From NCBI GenBank assembly GCA_032125995.1, contig JAQBBQ010000085.1, forward strand, positions 1 through 8,575: a stretch of DNA of 8,575 nucleotides, given 5' to 3'. The DNA comes from SG8-39 sp032125995 (GTDB taxonomy: Bacteria > Pseudomonadota > Gammaproteobacteria > Burkholderiales > SG8-39). Position numbers and translations under genes: made by a program. Of the stretch, positions 6,847 to 8,575 are shown in pieces. Each line of letters starts with the position of its first letter. The first letter of the stretch is position 1. Under the pieces are notes generated by a model. It was not told the origin of the DNA. It made no database searches and was given only the letters and a program-made list of their open reading frames with translations.

Positions 6847-7911
6847 TCACAGTGCAGCAACGACCGCGTCGCCCATCTCGCGGGTGCCGACTCTCCGGGT
6901 TCCCGCCTCGTGAATATCGGCCGTGCGGTAACCCTGCGCTAGCACAGATTTGACTGCCGCTTCGATTCGGTACGCCCATTCGTCCTTATTGAACGTGTAG
7001 CGCAGCATCATGGCTGACGACAAGATCGTCGCCAAAGGATTCGCCAGGTTCTTGCCGACAATGTCCGGCGCCGAACCGTGCACAGGCTCGTAGAGCCCCT
7101 TGGAGCGCTCGTCAAGCGAGGCCGAGGGCAGCATCCCGACAGAGCCCGTCAGCATCGAAGCCTCGTCAGACAGGATATCGCCAAACATGTTCCCGGTCAC
7201 GATCACGTCGAACTGTTTGGGCGCGCGCACGAGTTGCATCGCCGCATTGTCCACGTACATGTGCGATAGCACGACCTGCGGATATTTTTTCGCCACGTCG
7301 TTGACGATTTCACGCCAGAAGCGGCTGGTCTCGAGCACGTTTTCCTTGTCCACCGAGCAGAGCTTCTTGCCGCGCTTCATCGCGGTGGCAAAACCGACTT
7401 CCGCGATGCGCCGGATCTCGGACTCGCTGTAGAGCATGGTGTCATAGCCTTCGCGCTCGTTGCGGGCATTGATACGCCGGCCGCGCGGCTCGCCGAAGTA
7501 GATATCTCCGGTCAGCTCGCGAATGATCATGATGTCGAGACCCGATACGACCTCCGGCTTGAGCGTCGAGGCGCCCACCAGCTCCGGAAACAGCGCCGCC
7601 GGCCGCAAATTGGCAAAGAGCCCGAGCTCCTTGCGAATGCGAAGGATCCCCTGCTCCGGCCGCTGCGCACGCGGCAGCGCGTCGTACTGGGGGCCACCCA
7701 CCGCCCCGCACAGCACGGCATCCGCTGCCTTGGCGAGCTTGAGTGTCGGCCCGGGAAGCGGATCGCCATGCGCGTCGTAGCCGGCCCCGCCGAAAAGCGC
7801 TTCCTCCAGTTCTAGCTTGAGCCCGTCGCGCGCGAGCGCCTTCAGGACCTTCACCGCCTGCGCGATGATTTCCGGGCCAATGCCGTCACCTGCCAGGACT
7901 GCTATTTTCAT
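6847..7911 (-). CDS. leuB: 3-isopropylmalate dehydrogenase
   Basis: Oxidatively decarboxylates 3-isopropylmalate to 2-oxoisocaproate with NAD+, the third leucine-specific step. The frame opens back to 7956 through a repeat-encoded PITHH peptide, but the family N-terminus is MKIAVLAGDGIGPE, giving the ATG at 7911 and 354 residues (usual length). Visible active-site elements are RKELGLFANLRP (93-104), RELTGDIYFGEPRG (131-144), VDKENVL with K189, VDNAAMQL with D221, and GDILSDEAS with D245 and D249 binding metal. The adenosine-binding loop is LYEPVHGSAPDI (273-284). No Shine-Dalgarno is visible: a 7-bp tandem repeat starts 3 bases from the start codon and fills the usual position. leuD lies 118 nt upstream. 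Confidence 0.97.
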   Translation of the reverse strand: MKIAVLAGDGIGPEIIAQAVKVLKALARDGLKLELEEALFGGAGYDAHGDPLPGPTLKLAKAADAVLCGAVGGPQYDALPRAQRPEQGILRIRKELGLFANLRPAALFPELVGASTLKPEVVSGLDIMIIRELTGDIYFGEPRGRRINARNEREGYDTMLYSESEIRRIAEVGFATAMKRGKKLCSVDKENVLETSRFWREIVNDVAKKYPQVVLSHMYVDNAAMQLVRAPKQFDVIVTGNMFGDILSDEASMLTGSVGMLPSASLDERSKGLYEPVHGSAPDIVGKNLANPLATILSSAMMLRYTFNKDEWAYRIEAAVKSVLAQGYRTADIHEAGTRRVGTREMGDAVVAAL

Positions 7912-7913
7912 GA

Positions 7914-7953
7914 ATGCGTGATGGGTGATGGGTGATGGGTGATGAGTGATGGG
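7914..7953. repeat. heptamer tandem array ATGGGTG
   Basis: The plus strand shows about 5.7 head-to-tail 7-mers: ATGCGTG, three exact ATGGGTG, ATGAGTG and ATGGG. Copies at both ends carry single changes while the middle three are identical. On the minus strand it reads CACCCAT and directly precedes the leuB start codon. Confidence 0.92.
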
Positions 7954-7998
7954 CAAATCGAGAAACGCGCTCGCAAGCTCGGCCCCATCCCTCCGACC

Positions 7999-8033
7999 GT
8001 TTTACGTTTTACGTTTTACGTTTCACGTATCAC
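7999..8033. repeat. heptamer tandem array GTTTTAC
   Basis: Five head-to-tail 7-mers on the plus strand: three exact GTTTTAC, then GTTTCAC and GTATCAC. The last copy overlaps the leuD stop codon (8030-8032). The unit differs from the leuB-side array, but both arrays have a 7-bp period and decay toward a gene end. Confidence 0.9.
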
Positions 8034-8575
8034 GAGAACAACCAGGGCTGCCGCTCGCGATGCCCGGCTTCAAAAGCCTTGATCTTGTCGGCGCGCTCGA
8101 GCGTGAGGGCGATTTCGTCGAGCCCATTCGACAGGCAATGCTTGTTGAATGGGTCGATCTCGAACTCGAAGCTCTCGCCACCCGGCGCATTGACCGTTTG
8201 CTGCTCCAGATCAATCGCGAGCCGGTACCCCGATGTCGCCTGAATTTCCTGGAATAGCCGCTCCACGATCTTTGCATCGAGCCGGATCAGCAACAACCCG
8301 TTCTTGAGGCTGTTGTTGTAGAAGATGTCTGCAAAACTGGGGGCGATTACGGCCTGAAAACCGTACTGCAACAGCGCCCACGGCGCATGCTCGCGCGAGG
8401 AGCCACAGCCGAAGTTCTCGCGCGCGATCAGGACCGTCGCACCCTGGTAGCGCGCCTGGTTGAGGACAAAATCCTTGTTGAGCGGCCGCTTGGAATGATC
8501 CATTCCCGGCTCGCCGTGGTCGAGATAGCGCCACTCGTCGAACAGATTCGGGCCGTAGCCGGTGCGCTTGATCGA
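8030..8575 (-). CDS. leuD: 3-isopropylmalate dehydratase small subunit (5' part off-window)
   Basis: Small (swivel-domain) subunit that joins LeuC to isomerise 2-isopropylmalate to 3-isopropylmalate. 181 residues are visible, beginning SIKRTGYGPNLFDEW. The usual length is about 212, so about 30 N-terminal residues lie beyond the right edge; the internal ATG at 8503 is not the start. The signature ENFGCGSSREHAPWAL is at visible residues 53-68, followed by FADIFYNNSLKNGLL. The C-terminus HRERQPWLFS and the TGA at 8032 fit the family. leuC would be expected further right on the same strand. Confidence 0.97.
   Translation of the reverse strand, partial: SIKRTGYGPNLFDEWRYLDHGEPGMDHSKRPLNKDFVLNQARYQGATVLIARENFGCGSSREHAPWALLQYGFQAVIAPSFADIFYNNSLKNGLLLIRLDAKIVERLFQEIQATSGYRLAIDLEQQTVNAPGGESFEFEIDPFNKHCLSNGLDEIALTLERADKIKAFEAGHRERQPWLFS

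Noticed and set aside
6820..6849. Possible terminator after leuB (CAGCGCTG followed by a run of T on the minus strand)
   Set aside because: The palindrome leaves no proper loop and the best hairpin has only about 3 base pairs, too weak to call despite the T-run.
5539..6942. 467-codon open frame on the plus strand opposite asd
   Set aside because: It mirrors asd in antisense and extends into the gaps. Its protein is rich in Arg/His/Asp with no recognisable domain, as expected of a shadow frame in GC-rich DNA.
7912..7956. Extended LeuB N-terminus (PITHHPSPITHH...)
   Set aside because: It is translation of the heptamer array and precedes the conserved MKIAVLAGDG start, with no counterpart in the family.
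7914..8033. CRISPR array
   Set aside because: The repeats are 7 bp, contiguous and without spacers, so they are simple tandem arrays.

Overview
The window looks like chromosomal DNA of a GC-rich betaproteobacterium. The gene order leuD-leuB-asd-fimV-truA-trpF-trpB, all on the minus strand, is the arrangement known from Burkholderiales, Nitrosomonadales and Rhodocyclales. The protein sequences are full-length and conserved, and nothing narrows the taxon further.

Reading along the minus strand (right to left): leuD enters from the right edge without its first ~30 codons. It is followed by a 118-bp gap built largely of two different 7-bp tandem repeats, then leuB, then asd. An AT-rich ~200-bp gap with a candidate promoter precedes fimV, a large inner-membrane LysM/TPR-type protein. 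A strong intrinsic terminator follows fimV. The next group, truA-trpF-trpB, has trpB overlapping the end of trpF. LeuD and LeuB serve leucine synthesis, Asd the aspartate family and cell-wall diaminopimelate, TrpF and TrpB the late tryptophan pathway. TruA modifies tRNA anticodon stems. FimV organises the cell pole and type IV pili. Stop and start codons are close, but the terminator and the fimV leader suggest at least two or three transcription units.

The oddest place is the left end. trpB matches its family up to about position 155, then loses all similarity for the last ~30 residues, including the NLSGRGDKD region that contacts PLP. The first ~155 bases are visibly less GC-rich. They carry a plus-strand ribosome binding site and the start of what reads like a Rossmann-fold protein, cut off exactly at the junction. 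trpA, the expected next gene, is not seen. This is either a real rearrangement or an assembly chimera at a contig edge, and the sequence alone cannot decide.

I found no RNA genes, CRISPR array, complete mobile element or unknown multi-gene system. The rest is conserved housekeeping sequence with a few unusual small-scale structures.
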